A DNA stretch of 64,000 nucleotides from Leifsonia sp052114085 (GCF_052114085.1 NZ_JBFREB010000001.1:2666001-2730000); one strand, 5' to 3'. Counted from the stretch's first letter, positions 49,659 to 59,367 are shown. Notes: generated by a model from the sequence alone, not told the origin. Numbers and translations: made by a program.

Positions 49659-50493
49659 CGGCGCCGTGTCGCGCCCCGAGGAAGGCGAGCGTCGCCGGCA
49701 CCGTGATGTCGGGGCGCTGCGCGTGCGGGTAATGGCCGGACTCCGGGACCTGCACGACCTCGATGCCGTGGGACCGCATCCACTCGATCTCGGCCGGAAG
49801 GTCGCGGTAGTCGGGGTCGAGCTCGCCGACGAACGCCAGGATGTCGGCCTGCACCTGCGGCACTCGAGGCTCGACGACCGAATGGGTGAGCTGGAGGGTC
49901 AACCGGCGGAACGAGGCGAGGCGGCCGGGCTCCGACAGCTTCGCGCGGATGGCCGCGACGTGCTCGGCGAGCCACGGTGCCTTGCGGCCCCGGTTCAGGG
50001 TGCTGCGGTAGTAACCGGCCCAGGCGGAAGCACCCCACGGCCGCGCGAACAGCACGCGGTACAGCAGGTGGATCAGCCCGGTCGTGGTGCGGCCCAGTGC
50101 CGGGTCACGCAGCAGTGGCCCGTAGAAGACCAGACCCGCGATGAGGTCGGGACGTTCGGCTGCGGCCCAGGTGGCCGCGGCGGCGCCCATCGAGTTGCCG
50201 AGCACGATCGCGGGCTCGCCCAGCTCCTCCAGCAGCGCGATGAGGTCGCGGGCGGTAGCGACGTCGCCGAACTCGTGGAAGGTGGTGTCGGAGTCACCGT
50301 GGGCACGTAGGTCGGTGACGGCCACCCGGTAGCCGGCCGCGACGAGCGGCGGGACGAGCTCGCGAAAGCTGGAGCGGAGGTCCCCCATGCCGGGAACCGC
50401 CACCACCAGGGGGCCGTGACCCTCGACGGTGTAGCTGACGCGTCCTTCAGGACGCTGCAGGTAGCGGACCTGCGACTCGACGGAAGTGTTCAT
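49630..50493 (-). CDS. Alpha/beta hydrolase (287 aa)
   Basis: GPLVVAVPGMGDLRSSFREL holds the oxyanion strand, GNSMGAAAA is the nucleophile elbow (Gly-Asn-Ser-Met-Gly), and the terminal VPESGHYPHAQRPD provides the catalytic His, with Asp in GELDPDYRDLP. The substrate is unknown. The ATG at 50493 was preferred because TAGCTT lies seven bases upstream with TTGCGC a further 17 bases away, pointing to a leaderless mRNA. An ATG six bases earlier is possible. Confidence 0.88.
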   Translation of the reverse strand: MNTSVESQVRYLQRPEGRVSYTVEGHGPLVVAVPGMGDLRSSFRELVPPLVAAGYRVAVTDLRAHGDSDTTFHEFGDVATARDLIALLEELGEPAIVLGNSMGAAAATWAAAERPDLIAGLVFYGPLLRDPALGRTTTGLIHLLYRVLFARPWGASAWAGYYRSTLNRGRKAPWLAEHVAAIRAKLSEPGRLASFRRLTLQLTHSVVEPRVPQVQADILAFVGELDPDYRDLPAEIEWMRSHGIEVVQVPESGHYPHAQRPDITVPATLAFLGARHGADGETWASRA

Positions 50494-50502
50494 AGCCATA
50501 AA

Positions 50503-50517
50503 GCTAATACCATTAGC
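50503..50517. promoter_or_regulatory. Probable TetR operator
   Basis: GCTAAT-ACC-ATTAGC is a perfect palindrome of 6+3+6 bases. It overlaps the -10 region of the hydrolase-tetR operon, where bound repressor would block RNA polymerase. No other copy was noticed in the window. Confidence 0.7.
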
Positions 50518-50532
50518 CGCATAGCGCAAGGC

Positions 50533-50560
50533 TTCAGCGCAAGAGATTCAGCGCGAGAGA
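50533..50560. repeat. Two 14-bp direct repeats
   Basis: TTCAGCGCAAGAGA is followed directly by TTCAGCGCGAGAGA. They lie between the DUF4916 stop and the hydrolase promoter. Their role, if any, is unknown. Confidence 0.5.
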
Positions 50561-50585
50561 TTCTGCTGAATGGGCTGCAGTTGCC

Positions 50586-51167
50586 TCAGGCGATCCGGCC
50601 CAGCGACGCCATGGCCGCCTTGACCAGGGCCCCACGGCCGCCCTCGAGCTCCTCCGTCACGGCGACGGAGATGGCCTCTTCCGGCGTCATCCAGGTGAGT
50701 TCCAGCGCATCTTGTCGCGGCTCGCACGTGCCGGTCACCGGCACGACGTAGGCCAAAGACACCGCATGCTGCCGCTCATCGACGTACTGCGTCACCCCCG
50801 GCATCGGGAAGTACTCCGCCACTTGGAACGGCACCGGGCTCGCCGGCAGCTGAGGGAACGCCATCGGCCCGAGGTCTTTCTCGAGATGACGGAAGAGGGC
50901 CTCACGCAGGGTCTCGCCGTACATGACGCGGCCTGACACGAGGGTGCGGGTCATCTCGCCCACAGCATTCGCCCGCAGCAGGATGCCGACCTCGACCACC
51001 TGACCGAGCCCGTCGACGCGGACGGGCACCGCCTCGACGTACAGCAGCGGTAGCCGCTGGCGGATCTGCTCCAGCTCGAGGTCGGACAGCCAGGCGGGAC
51101 CCGGCTGCGGACCGTTGCCGGGACGCGGGTCGGGAGTGGGATCCGGATCCGGGGTGCGAACGCTCAT
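50586..51167 (-). CDS. DUF4916/NUDIX-like protein (193 aa)
   Basis: After a Pro/Asp-rich N-terminus of ~25 residues the sequence WLSDLELEQIRQRLPLLYVE, then GRVMYGETLREALFRHLEKD and LELTWMTPEEA, fits the DUF4916 group, which has a NUDIX-like fold with an altered NUDIX box. Catalytic activity is uncertain. TAGGAT lies six bases before the ATG, readable as a -10 or as a short ribosome binding site. Confidence 0.85.
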   Translation of the reverse strand: MSVRTPDPDPTPDPRPGNGPQPGPAWLSDLELEQIRQRLPLLYVEAVPVRVDGLGQVVEVGILLRANAVGEMTRTLVSGRVMYGETLREALFRHLEKDLGPMAFPQLPASPVPFQVAEYFPMPGVTQYVDERQHAVSLAYVVPVTGTCEPRQDALELTWMTPEEAISVAVTEELEGGRGALVKAAMASLGRIA

Positions 51168-51224
51168 GCATGAATCCTACGGAAGGGCACGGCAGGGACC
51201 TACGGGGTACAGACGGATCTGTGG

Positions 51225-51932
51225 ATGGGCGGCACTCCGACGGGGGCTGTGGACGATTCCACATCCGGCAGAGAATGGAGGGTGCCGTTTCCCACTCCCG
51301 ACCTGCGGATCGACCACGACGCCGTGCTGTGGTCCGCATCCGAACGCGATCGCGCCGGCCGGCCGCTCCTCATCCTGATGCACGGCTATGCATCCGACGA
51401 GGCCGACCTGTTCGGGATCGCGGCCTATCTGCCACTCGAGCCGGTGATCGCCTCCCTGCGGGCGCCGATTCCCGAAGGGTCGGGGTTCGCGTGGTTCTCC
51501 CGCTTCACGAACGTGCCGGGCGACCCGCTCGCCGGGAACGCCGATGCCGCCGCGCGCGCGGTGCTCGCCTGGCTGGACGACCAGCCGCGCGTGCCCACCG
51601 GCCTGCTTGGCTTCTCCCAGGGCGGCGCGATGGCACTACAGCTCCTCCGGCTCGCTCCCGAGCGCTTCGACTTCGCCGTACAGCTCTCCGGCTTCGTCGT
51701 GAAGGGCGAGCAGCCGAAGGATGTGGAGCTCGCCGAGGCGCGCGTGCCCGTGTTCTGGGGCCGCGGAACCCTGGACGACACCATCCCGGCGGCATCCCTG
51801 CAACGGACGTCCGACTGGCTCCCGGAGCATTCCGCGCTGGACGCGCGCATCTACGAGGGCATGGGGCACGCGATCTCGCCCCTGGAGCTCGGCGACATCT
51901 CCACATTCATCCGCGGTCACCTCCCTCGCTGA
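51225..51932 (+). CDS. Phospholipase/carboxylesterase-like alpha/beta hydrolase (235 aa)
   Basis: A dienelactone-hydrolase/carboxylesterase-type enzyme: LLILMHGYASDEADLFG at the oxyanion hole, GLLGFSQGGAMALQLLRLAP with the nucleophile Ser, Asp in GRGTLDDTIPA, and His in YEGMGHAISP. The start is uncertain. The ATG at 51225 has no strong signal, and a GTG at 51282 would begin VPFPTPDLRIDHDAVLW, which fits related proteins better, but GGAGG directly abuts it. Confidence 0.85.
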   Translation: MGGTPTGAVDDSTSGREWRVPFPTPDLRIDHDAVLWSASERDRAGRPLLILMHGYASDEADLFGIAAYLPLEPVIASLRAPIPEGSGFAWFSRFTNVPGDPLAGNADAAARAVLAWLDDQPRVPTGLLGFSQGGAMALQLLRLAPERFDFAVQLSGFVVKGEQPKDVELAEARVPVFWGRGTLDDTIPAASLQRTSDWLPEHSALDARIYEGMGHAISPLELGDISTFIRGHLPR

Positions 51933-51995
51933 GGGTTCTCCACAGGTCCGCCTCCCGCCCCTGACAGTGTCGGTGGCCGGGTGCAGGATGGAGGG

Positions 51996-54900
51996 ATGGG
52001 CGACGTGCTCGATCGATTCTCTCCTGCGACCCGCGAATGGTTCCGTGGGGCGTTCGCCGCGCCCACACCGGCGCAGGAGGGCGCGTGGGAAGCGATCTCG
52101 CACGGCAAGCACGCGCTCGTCATCGCGCCAACCGGTTCGGGCAAGACCCTCGCGTCGTTCCTGTGGGCGATCGACCGACTCGCGAGCGAGCCGCGTCCCG
52201 CCGACGCGAAGCCGGGCACCCGCGTCCTCTACATCTCCCCGCTCAAGGCCCTCGGCGTCGATGTGGAGCGCAACCTGCGCGCTCCCCTGGTCGGCGTGAC
52301 GCAGACCGCGAAGCGCCTCGGAGCAGAACCGCCCCACGTGAGCGTCGGCGTCCGCTCCGGCGACACTCCGGCGTCGGATCGGCGTGCTCTGCTGAGCAAC
52401 CCCCCGGACATCCTGATCACGACGCCCGAGTCACTCTTCCTCATGCTCACGTCGCAGGCGCGTGAGACGCTCGCCTGGGTCGAGACGGTCATCGTCGACG
52501 AGGTCCACGCCGTGGCATCCACCAAGCGCGGCGCCCACCTGGCGCTGTCCCTGGAGCGGCTCGACCAGCTGCTCGAGAAGCCGGCGCAGCGCATCGGCCT
52601 GTCGGCGACGGTGCGGCCAGCGGAGGAGGTCGCTCGCTTCCTCGGCGGCCGCGGACCGGTGGAGGTCGTGGCGCCTCCCGCGGGCAAGCGCTTCGACCTG
52701 CGTGTCGTCGTCCCTGTTGAAGACATGAGCGAGCTCGGCACGTCGACGTACGCCAGCGAGAACCCCGGCGACGGATCGCCGCCGCAGGCAGGGTCGATCT
52801 GGCCGCACGTCGAGGAGGCGATCGTCGATCGCGTGCTCGAGAACCGCTCGACGATCGTGTTCTCCAACTCCCGACGGCTGGCCGAACGGCTCACGGCCCG
52901 CCTGAACGAGATCTATGAGGAGCGACTGCTGGGTGGCGCGGTCGACGATGCCGCCCGCCGCGCACCGGCCGAGCTGATGGGCGGATCGGGTCAGACACGC
53001 GGATCGCAGGCCGTCGCCGACGAAGACACCCTCGTCCTGGCGCGCGCGCACCACGGCTCGGTCAGCAAGGAGCAGCGGGCACTCATCGAAGACGACCTGA
53101 AGTCGGGCCGTCTGCGGTGCGTGGTAGCCACGTCGAGCCTCGAACTCGGCATCGACATGGGAGCCGTCGACCTCGTCATCCAAGTAGAGGCGCCGCCGTC
53201 GGTGGCGAGCGGTCTGCAGCGCGTCGGCCGCGCCGGGCACCAGGTCGGCGAGATCTCGCGCGGCGTGGTGTTCCCGAAGCATCGGGCCGATCTCATCCAC
53301 TCGGCCGTCGCGACGGAACGGATGACGGCCGGCCTGATCGAGTCGCTGAAAGTCCCGGCGAACCCGCTCGACATCCTGGCGCAGCAGACCGTCGCCGCCG
53401 CGGCGCTCGAGCCGATCGACGCGGACGAGTGGTTCGACGCGGTCCGGCGGAGCGCGCCGTTCTCGACCCTTCCGCGGAGCGCCTACGACGCGACGCTCGA
53501 CCTTTTGGCCGGGCGCTACCCGTCCGACGAGTTCGCCGAGCTGCGCCCACGCATCGTCTGGGACCGCGACACCGGCGCCATCACCGGTCGCCCGGGCGCG
53601 CAGCGGCTCGCCGTCACGAGTGGCGGCACCATCCCGGATCGCGGCCTGTTCGGCGTCTACATGGTGGGCGAGAAGGCCAGCCGGGTCGGCGAGCTCGATG
53701 AGGAGATGGTCTACGAGTCGCGCGTCGGCGACGTCTTCGCCCTGGGGTCCACGAGCTGGCGGATCCAGGAGATCACCCACGACCGCGTGCTGGTCACTCC
53801 GGCGTTCGGCGAGCCGGGGCGCCTTCCGTTCTGGAAGGGCGACGGCATCGGTCGCCCGGCCGAGCTCGGCCGAGCGGTCGGCGCGTTCATCCGCGAACTG
53901 AGCACCGCCTCCCCGGCCGACGCCGAGCTGCGCTGCGTCGAGGCCGGACTCGACGCGTGGGCGACGAACAACCTGCTCGCCTTCCTACGCGAGCAGAAGG
54001 AGGCGACGGGGCACGTGCCGACCGACCGCACGCTTGTCGTCGAGCGCTTCCGCGACGAGCTCGGAGACTGGCGCGTCGTCCTGCATTCCCCGTTCGGCAT
54101 GCCGGTGCATTCGCCCTGGGCATTGGCCGTCCAGGCCCGCGTGCGCGAGCGGTACGGCATCGATGCCGGTGCCATGGCGGCCGATGACGGCATCGTGGTG
54201 CGCATCCCGGACACCGAGGCTCAGCCGCCCGGCGGAGAGCTCTTCGTCTTCGAGCCGCAAGAGCTCGACGAACTGGTGACCTCCGAGGTCGGCGGCTCGG
54301 CCCTCTTCGCGTCCCGCTTCCGGGAGTCCGCGGCGCGCGCTCTGCTGCTGCCGAAGTACAACCCGGGTAAGCGCTCGCCCCTGTGGCAGCAACGCCAGAA
54401 GGCAGCGCAGCTTCTGGATGTGGCGCGCAAGTACCCGAGCTTCCCGATCATCCTCGAGACCATCCGCGAAGTGCTGCAAGACGTCTACGACCTCGGCGCG
54501 TTGACCGAAATCGCCAAGCAGATCGAGCAGCGCAGCATCCGCCTCGTCGAGGCCGCGACCGAGACGGCGTCGCCGTTCGCACGATCGCTGCTGTTCGGAT
54601 ATGTCGCTGCGTTCATGTACGAGGGCGACAGCCCGCTCGCCGAGAGGCGGGCCGCCGCTCTCTCGCTCGACGCCGGTCTGCTTGCCGAGCTGCTCGGTCG
54701 TGCCGAGCTGCGCGAACTCCTCGACCCGCAGGTCATCGAGCGCGTGGAGCTGCAGCTGCAGCGACTCGCGCCGGAGCGACGCGTGCGCGGAGTCGAGGGC
54801 GTGGCCGACCTGCTGCGCCTGCTGGGGCCGCTGTCGGTGGAGGAGGTCGCGGAGCGTCTGGAGGCGGATGCTTCGACGGCAGGAAGCACCGCCGCCGCCG

Positions 54901-56771
54901 AGCTGACTGGTGCCCCCGAGGACACGCCGGACGAAGCCGTCGCCCCGCACGCCGACCGCGCTGCCGCAGCCGCGCACCTCGCGACGCTGGTCGAGACGCA
55001 TCGCGCCCTGGCAGTCACGATCGCTGGAACCGAGCGTTTCGCCCCGATCGAAGACGCCAGTCGGCTCCGCGACGCGCTCGGCGTGCCGCTGCCGATCGGC
55101 GTGCCCCTCGCGTTCATCGAGCCGGTCGACGATCCGCTGGGCGACCTTGTCAGCCGGTTCGCCCGCACCCACGGCCCCTTCGAGACGGCCGACATCGCCA
55201 CCCGACTCGGGCTCGGCCCCGCGATCGTCCACGACGCGCTGCGACGGCTCGCGCGGGACGGGCGGGTGGTCGAAGGCGAGTTCCGCCCGCACGCCCACGG
55301 CACCGAGTGGAGCGACGCGGAGGTGCTCCGACGGCTGCGGCGCATGTCGCTCGCGGCTCTGCGGCACGAGGTCGAACCGGTCGATACGACGACTTTCGGA
55401 CGGTTCCTGCCCGAGTGGCAGCACGTCGGCTCGACGTTGCGCGGAGTGGATGCGGTCGCATCCGTGATCGAGCAACTCGCCGGCGCGCGCATCCCTGCCT
55501 CTGCGTGGGAGTCGCTCGTACTGCCCAGCCGTGTCTCCGACTACAGCCCCGCCATGCTCGACGAGCTCACCGCAACGGGCGAGGTCATCTGGGCGGGTGA
55601 CGGGAGCCTTCCGGGCGACGACGGCTGGATCAGCCTGCACCTGGCCGACTCGGCACCGCTGACGCTCGCGCCGCCATCCGACCACGAGCCGGATGAGCTG
55701 CAGCGCGGCATCCTCGAGGCGCTCGGCCGCGGCGGTGGATACTTCTTCCGCCAGCTCTCCGACGCTCTCGGCACGGAACGCGGGTCGGCGATCGACGACC
55801 CCGAGCTGGTCACCGCCCTGTGGGATCTCGTCTGGGCCGGGCGGATCACCAACGACACGCTCGCCCCTCTGCGGACGCTGACCGCCGGTGGATCCGGTGC
55901 GCACAAACGGCCACGTCAGCCCACGCGCGCCCGCATGTACCGAGGGCGGGTCGCCACGCGCTCCGCCATGGTCACCCGGATGGGACCACCGACCGCGGCG
56001 GGCCGCTGGTCGTTGCTGCCGCAGCGCGACCTCGACTCGACCGTCCGCGCGCACGGGCAGGCCGAGACCCTGCTCGACCGGTACGGCGTCGTGACCCGCG
56101 GCTCGGTGATGAACGAGGGCACCCCCGGTGGATTCGCACTCGCCTACAAGGTGCTCAGCGGTTTCGAAGACACCGGGCGTGCGCGGCGCGGCTACTTCAT
56201 CGAGACTCTGGGAGCGGCCCAGTTCGCCAGCGGCGCGACCGTCGACCGGCTGCGGTCCTTCTCACGCGACCACACGCAGGAACGGCCCTACGAGGCTGTC
56301 GCCCTCGCGGCGACCGACCCTGCCAACGCGTACGGGGCGGCGCTGCCCTGGCCCGCCGTCCCCGGCGAGAGCGGCACGGGCCACCGCCCAGGGCGGAAGG
56401 CGGGGGCCCTCGCGGTCCTCGTCGACGGCGAGCTCACCCTGTACGTCGAGCGCGGAGGCAAGAGCCTGCTCTGCTTCGTCGCCGGGGCGGAGAAATCGGA
56501 GAAATCCGCTGAGCAGTCAGCGGGGCAGTCGGCCCGGCAGCCCTCCCAGGGCAGCCCTCCGAGCGGCGACGCGCAGCGGTCGGGCGGCGACCCGGCGCTG
56601 GTGCTCCGCACGGCGGCATGCGCTCTGGCGGCCCTGGTGACCTCCCGCCGCGTCGACAAACTGGCCGTCGAAACGGTCAACGGCGGCTTCATCCTCGGCT
56701 CCCCGCTTGGCGACGCGCTGTCGGAGGCCGGGTTCCTGGCCACACCACGCGGGCTGCGGCTCCGCGGATGA
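51996..56771 (+). CDS. lhr: Lhr-type large ATP-dependent helicase (1591 aa)
   Basis: A superfamily 2 DNA helicase of the Lhr family. Walker A APTGSGKTLASF (residues ~43-54), DEVHAVASTKRG (DEVH box, ~167), SATVRPAEEVARFL, and motif VI QRVGRAGHQ form the core (~1-880). The remaining ~700 residues are the Lhr-CTD, including winged-helix segments. Lhr unwinds 3'-5' at damaged DNA, and the CTD of E. coli Lhr has been reported as a uracil glycosylase. CTGACA-17-CAGGAT lies six bases before the ATG, or GGAGG may act as a close ribosome binding site; GTG at 52005 is an alternative start. A Nei-type glycosylase follows after 12 bases. Confidence 0.94.
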   Translation: MGDVLDRFSPATREWFRGAFAAPTPAQEGAWEAISHGKHALVIAPTGSGKTLASFLWAIDRLASEPRPADAKPGTRVLYISPLKALGVDVERNLRAPLVGVTQTAKRLGAEPPHVSVGVRSGDTPASDRRALLSNPPDILITTPESLFLMLTSQARETLAWVETVIVDEVHAVASTKRGAHLALSLERLDQLLEKPAQRIGLSATVRPAEEVARFLGGRGPVEVVAPPAGKRFDLRVVVPVEDMSELGTSTYASENPGDGSPPQAGSIWPHVEEAIVDRVLENRSTIVFSNSRRLAERLTARLNEIYEERLLGGAVDDAARRAPAELMGGSGQTRGSQAVADEDTLVLARAHHGSVSKEQRALIEDDLKSGRLRCVVATSSLELGIDMGAVDLVIQVEAPPSVASGLQRVGRAGHQVGEISRGVVFPKHRADLIHSAVATERMTAGLIESLKVPANPLDILAQQTVAAAALEPIDADEWFDAVRRSAPFSTLPRSAYDATLDLLAGRYPSDEFAELRPRIVWDRDTGAITGRPGAQRLAVTSGGTIPDRGLFGVYMVGEKASRVGELDEEMVYESRVGDVFALGSTSWRIQEITHDRVLVTPAFGEPGRLPFWKGDGIGRPAELGRAVGAFIRELSTASPADAELRCVEAGLDAWATNNLLAFLREQKEATGHVPTDRTLVVERFRDELGDWRVVLHSPFGMPVHSPWALAVQARVRERYGIDAGAMAADDGIVVRIPDTEAQPPGGELFVFEPQELDELVTSEVGGSALFASRFRESAARALLLPKYNPGKRSPLWQQRQKAAQLLDVARKYPSFPIILETIREVLQDVYDLGALTEIAKQIEQRSIRLVEAATETASPFARSLLFGYVAAFMYEGDSPLAERRAAALSLDAGLLAELLGRAELRELLDPQVIERVELQLQRLAPERRVRGVEGVADLLRLLGPLSVEEVAERLEADASTAGSTAAAELTGAPEDTPDEAVAPHADRAAAAAHLATLVETHRALAVTIAGTERFAPIEDASRLRDALGVPLPIGVPLAFIEPVDDPLGDLVSRFARTHGPFETADIATRLGLGPAIVHDALRRLARDGRVVEGEFRPHAHGTEWSDAEVLRRLRRMSLAALRHEVEPVDTTTFGRFLPEWQHVGSTLRGVDAVASVIEQLAGARIPASAWESLVLPSRVSDYSPAMLDELTATGEVIWAGDGSLPGDDGWISLHLADSAPLTLAPPSDHEPDELQRGILEALGRGGGYFFRQLSDALGTERGSAIDDPELVTALWDLVWAGRITNDTLAPLRTLTAGGSGAHKRPRQPTRARMYRGRVATRSAMVTRMGPPTAAGRWSLLPQRDLDSTVRAHGQAETLLDRYGVVTRGSVMNEGTPGGFALAYKVLSGFEDTGRARRGYFIETLGAAQFASGATVDRLRSFSRDHTQERPYEAVALAATDPANAYGAALPWPAVPGESGTGHRPGRKAGALAVLVDGELTLYVERGGKSLLCFVAGAEKSEKSAEQSAGQSARQPSQGSPPSGDAQRSGGDPALVLRTAACALAALVTSRRVDKLAVETVNGGFILGSPLGDALSEAGFLATPRGLRLRG

Positions 56772-56783
56772 GCGGGGGAACGA

Positions 56784-57560
56784 GTGCCTGAAGGCGACAC
56801 CGTCTATCAGGCGGCCCGCCGGCTCGAACGCGCCCTCGTCGGCCGTGTCCTCACGGAGACCGACTTCCGCGTCCCCGCCTATGCGACGGTCGACCTGTCC
56901 GGCGAACGGATGGACGAGGTCGTCAGCCGCGGAAAGCACCTTCTGATGCACGCGGGCGGTTTCACCATCCACAGCCACCTCAAGATGGAGGGAACGTGGG
57001 AGGTGTACCCACCGGGCGCCCGGTGGCGGCATCCCGGCTACCAGGCGCGCGCGGTCCTGCGAAACGCGGACGCCCAAGCGGTCGGCTTCCAGCTCGGCGT
57101 CCTGGAGGTTCTCCCCCGCGAGCGGGAGGACGAGGCCGTCGGTCATCTCGGACCCGATCTGCTCGGTCCCGACTGGGACGCGGAGGAGGCGTTGCGCCGA
57201 CTGTCCGCGCATCCGGACGTACCGGTCGCCGTGGCCCTGCTCGACCAGCGCAACCTGGCCGGCCTCGGCAACGTGTACGCGAACGAGCTGTGCTTCCTGC
57301 GAGGTATTCTGCCGACGCACCCGGCGGGCGATACCGACCTCGCGGCAGCCGTCGACCTGGGGCACCGCCTGATCACGGCGAACCGTGACCGTCCGCTCCG
57401 GGTGACCACCGGCGACACGCGCCGTGGCCGCAACACGTGGGTGTACGGTCGCCGCGGTCAGCCGTGTCGCCGCTGCGGCACCCCGATCCGCTCCGCATCG
57501 CTCGGTCGGACCGAGCTGGAGGAGCGGGTCACCTACTTCTGCCCGGTCTGCCAGACATAG
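56784..57560 (+). CDS. nei: Fpg/Nei family DNA glycosylase, Nei2-like (258 aa)
   Basis: Begins with PEGDTVYQAARRLERALVGR: the catalytic Pro2-Glu3 after the initiator, with the GDT variant of endonuclease VIII. The helix-two-turns-helix region is DQRNLAGLGNVYANELCFL. The C-terminal zinc finger is CRRCGTPIRSASLGRTELEE followed by CPVC. It removes oxidised bases and cuts the AP site. The GTG start has GGGGGAA upstream. Close linkage to lhr suggests a DNA repair operon. Confidence 0.92.
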   Translation: MPEGDTVYQAARRLERALVGRVLTETDFRVPAYATVDLSGERMDEVVSRGKHLLMHAGGFTIHSHLKMEGTWEVYPPGARWRHPGYQARAVLRNADAQAVGFQLGVLEVLPREREDEAVGHLGPDLLGPDWDAEEALRRLSAHPDVPVAVALLDQRNLAGLGNVYANELCFLRGILPTHPAGDTDLAAAVDLGHRLITANRDRPLRVTTGDTRRGRNTWVYGRRGQPCRRCGTPIRSASLGRTELEERVTYFCPVCQT

Positions 57561-57591
57561 GCAGGACCGGGCAGAAGCAGGAGTGGAGGGA

Positions 57592-58179
57592 TCAGGCCGC
57601 CGCTTCGTCCTCGTCCTGCTCGGAGGCGCTGCGGACCGACTCGAGCGCGGTGGACCACGACTCGAGCTGGTCGAACAGCGGGGTGAGCGCCGCCGTCTGC
57701 TGCTGGGTCGGCTTGAGCTGCCAGTTCTCGAAGTCGTGCGCGAGGCTGAGCCCGACGAACGCACTGACCGTGGCGACCTGCAGCTGCGAGAGCACCAGGC
57801 GCAGGTGCTCGACAGCGCGGGCTCCGCCGAAGACGCCGTAGCTCACGAAGCCGGCCGCCTTGTTGTACCACTCGGCGCCGACGTAGTCGATCGCGTTCTT
57901 GAGCGCGCCCGAGGTGCTGTGGTTGTACTCCGGAGTGACGAACAGGTAGCCGTCGAACTCGGCGATCTTCGCGGCCCAGGCCTTGGTGTGCTCGCCCGCG
58001 TACTGACCCATCGCGGCCGGCATGGCCTCGTCGAGATGCGGGAGGTCCCAGTCCTTCAGGTCGACGAGTTCGTAGTCGACGCCTGCGCGCTTGGACGCGT
58101 TCTCGTACACCCAGCGGGCGACGGCTTCGCCGTTGCGTCCAGGGCGTGTACTTCCGATGATGATGGCGATCTTCGTCAT
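57592..58179 (-). CDS. NADPH-dependent FMN reductase (195 aa)
   Basis: A flavodoxin-fold reductase. IAIIIGSTRPGRNGEAVARW is the FMN phosphate loop, and VTPEYNHSTSGALKNAIDYV is the family signature. It is similar to azo- and quinone-reducing enzymes. The C-terminus is acidic (EQDEDEAAA). GGAAGG precedes the ATG. It is convergent with nei and divergent from a small membrane protein gene. Confidence 0.92.
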   Translation of the reverse strand: MTKIAIIIGSTRPGRNGEAVARWVYENASKRAGVDYELVDLKDWDLPHLDEAMPAAMGQYAGEHTKAWAAKIAEFDGYLFVTPEYNHSTSGALKNAIDYVGAEWYNKAAGFVSYGVFGGARAVEHLRLVLSQLQVATVSAFVGLSLAHDFENWQLKPTQQQTAALTPLFDQLESWSTALESVRSASEQDEDEAAA

Positions 58180-58256
58180 GTCAGCCTTCCGTTTGATGAC
58201 GTGTCATCCATCCGCAACCGCGGGGCGTGCGTTCGCATTCCCGCTAGGCTCACGGC

Positions 58257-58799
58257 ATGTCCGACGAGCGCGCCGACCGCAGCGACGACATCCACCTCCC
58301 CGCCGACGCGACGGAGGAGCAACGCCGCCAAGCCGGTGATCGCCTGCGCGAGCGGATCTACGTCACCTTCACGGCACTCGCCATCCTGATGGCGATGAAC
58401 GGCCACGGCGAGCTCGACTCCCCCACCGTGCTGTGGACGCTGGTGATCTCCGTCGTCGGCGTCCTGCTGGCCGGCCTGGCGTCCGACCTGGTCTCGCACA
58501 TGATCGTGCACAGCACCCTCCCGGCGGCGAACGAGTTCGGGCACATGCTGGCCGTCTCCTCCCGCGCACTCGGGGTCCTCGTCGTGCCGCTCATCTCCGT
58601 CGGGCTCGCGGTCTTCGACGTCATCCCCGACCGCACGGGAATGACCATCGCGATCGTCGCGCTCATCGTCTCCCTGGCCGTCATCGCCCGCATCGCCGTC
58701 GCCAGGACCGGACTGTCCGGGTGGCGCCAGCTGGCCGCACTACTGGTCATCGTCGCCCTCGGTGTGCTCGTCGTCTTCCTCGAAGCGCTGGTCCACTGA
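58257..58799 (+). CDS. Membrane protein of unknown function (180 aa)
   Basis: A charged N-terminus (~32 residues) precedes four hydrophobic segments (~35-50, ~58-82, ~98-120, ~128-176, the last probably two). One loop holds HMIVHSTLPAANEFGH with several histidines. The family is not recognised. TAGGCT lies six bases before the ATG without a ribosome binding site, so the mRNA is probably leaderless. A MarR gene follows after 43 bases. Confidence 0.78.
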   Translation: MSDERADRSDDIHLPADATEEQRRQAGDRLRERIYVTFTALAILMAMNGHGELDSPTVLWTLVISVVGVLLAGLASDLVSHMIVHSTLPAANEFGHMLAVSSRALGVLVVPLISVGLAVFDVIPDRTGMTIAIVALIVSLAVIARIAVARTGLSGWRQLAALLVIVALGVLVVFLEALVH

Positions 58800-58842
58800 C
58801 CGCGAGCTCGTGTGGGCCGCCCACAGCGTGTCAGGATGAAGT

Positions 58843-59367
58843 ATGGCCACCGTGCGCACGCGTCCCGATCCGCGAAAGCTGACGGAAGACGAGCTGGAGC
58901 TGTTCCAGGCGTTCCATCTCATGCGCCGCGGCTTCGACCGGACGCTCGACGCTCAATTGCAGCACGACGACGGCATCTCGATCTCCGAACTCGAAGTGCT
59001 GATGACGCTCACCCGTTCGCCCGGGAGGCGGCTGCGCGTTCGCGACCTGGTGGATGCGACGGGCTGGGAGAAGAGCCGGGTCTCGCACCAGGTGACGCGC
59101 ATGGCTGCTCGCGGGTTCGTCGAGCGGCAGGAGTGCGCCGAGGATCGCCGGGCCACCTGGATCCACCTGACCGGTGAGGGCCGCAGGGTGGTGGTGCGCG
59201 CCCTGCCGAAGCACTCGGCGACGATCCGCCGCATCCTGTTCGACGCCCTGTCACCCGAGCAGCAGGAGCATCTGCTGGGCATCTCAAGAAGCATGAACAC
59301 GGCCATCGTCGCGGAGGACTGCGCGCCGCCCGACGACGACGAGGAGAGAGCCGACGGCGACGAGTGA
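58843..59367 (+). CDS. MarR family regulator (174 aa)
   Basis: A winged helix-turn-helix: ISELEVLMTLTRSPGRRLRV, RDLVDATGWEKSRVSHQVTR, then the wing VERQECAEDRRATWIHLTGE with the conserved D-R-R. The C-terminus is acidic. It may regulate the upstream membrane protein or the divergent FMN reductase; no clear palindrome was found. Confidence 0.92.
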   Translation: MATVRTRPDPRKLTEDELELFQAFHLMRRGFDRTLDAQLQHDDGISISELEVLMTLTRSPGRRLRVRDLVDATGWEKSRVSHQVTRMAARGFVERQECAEDRRATWIHLTGEGRRVVVRALPKHSATIRRILFDALSPEQQEHLLGISRSMNTAIVAEDCAPPDDDEERADGDE

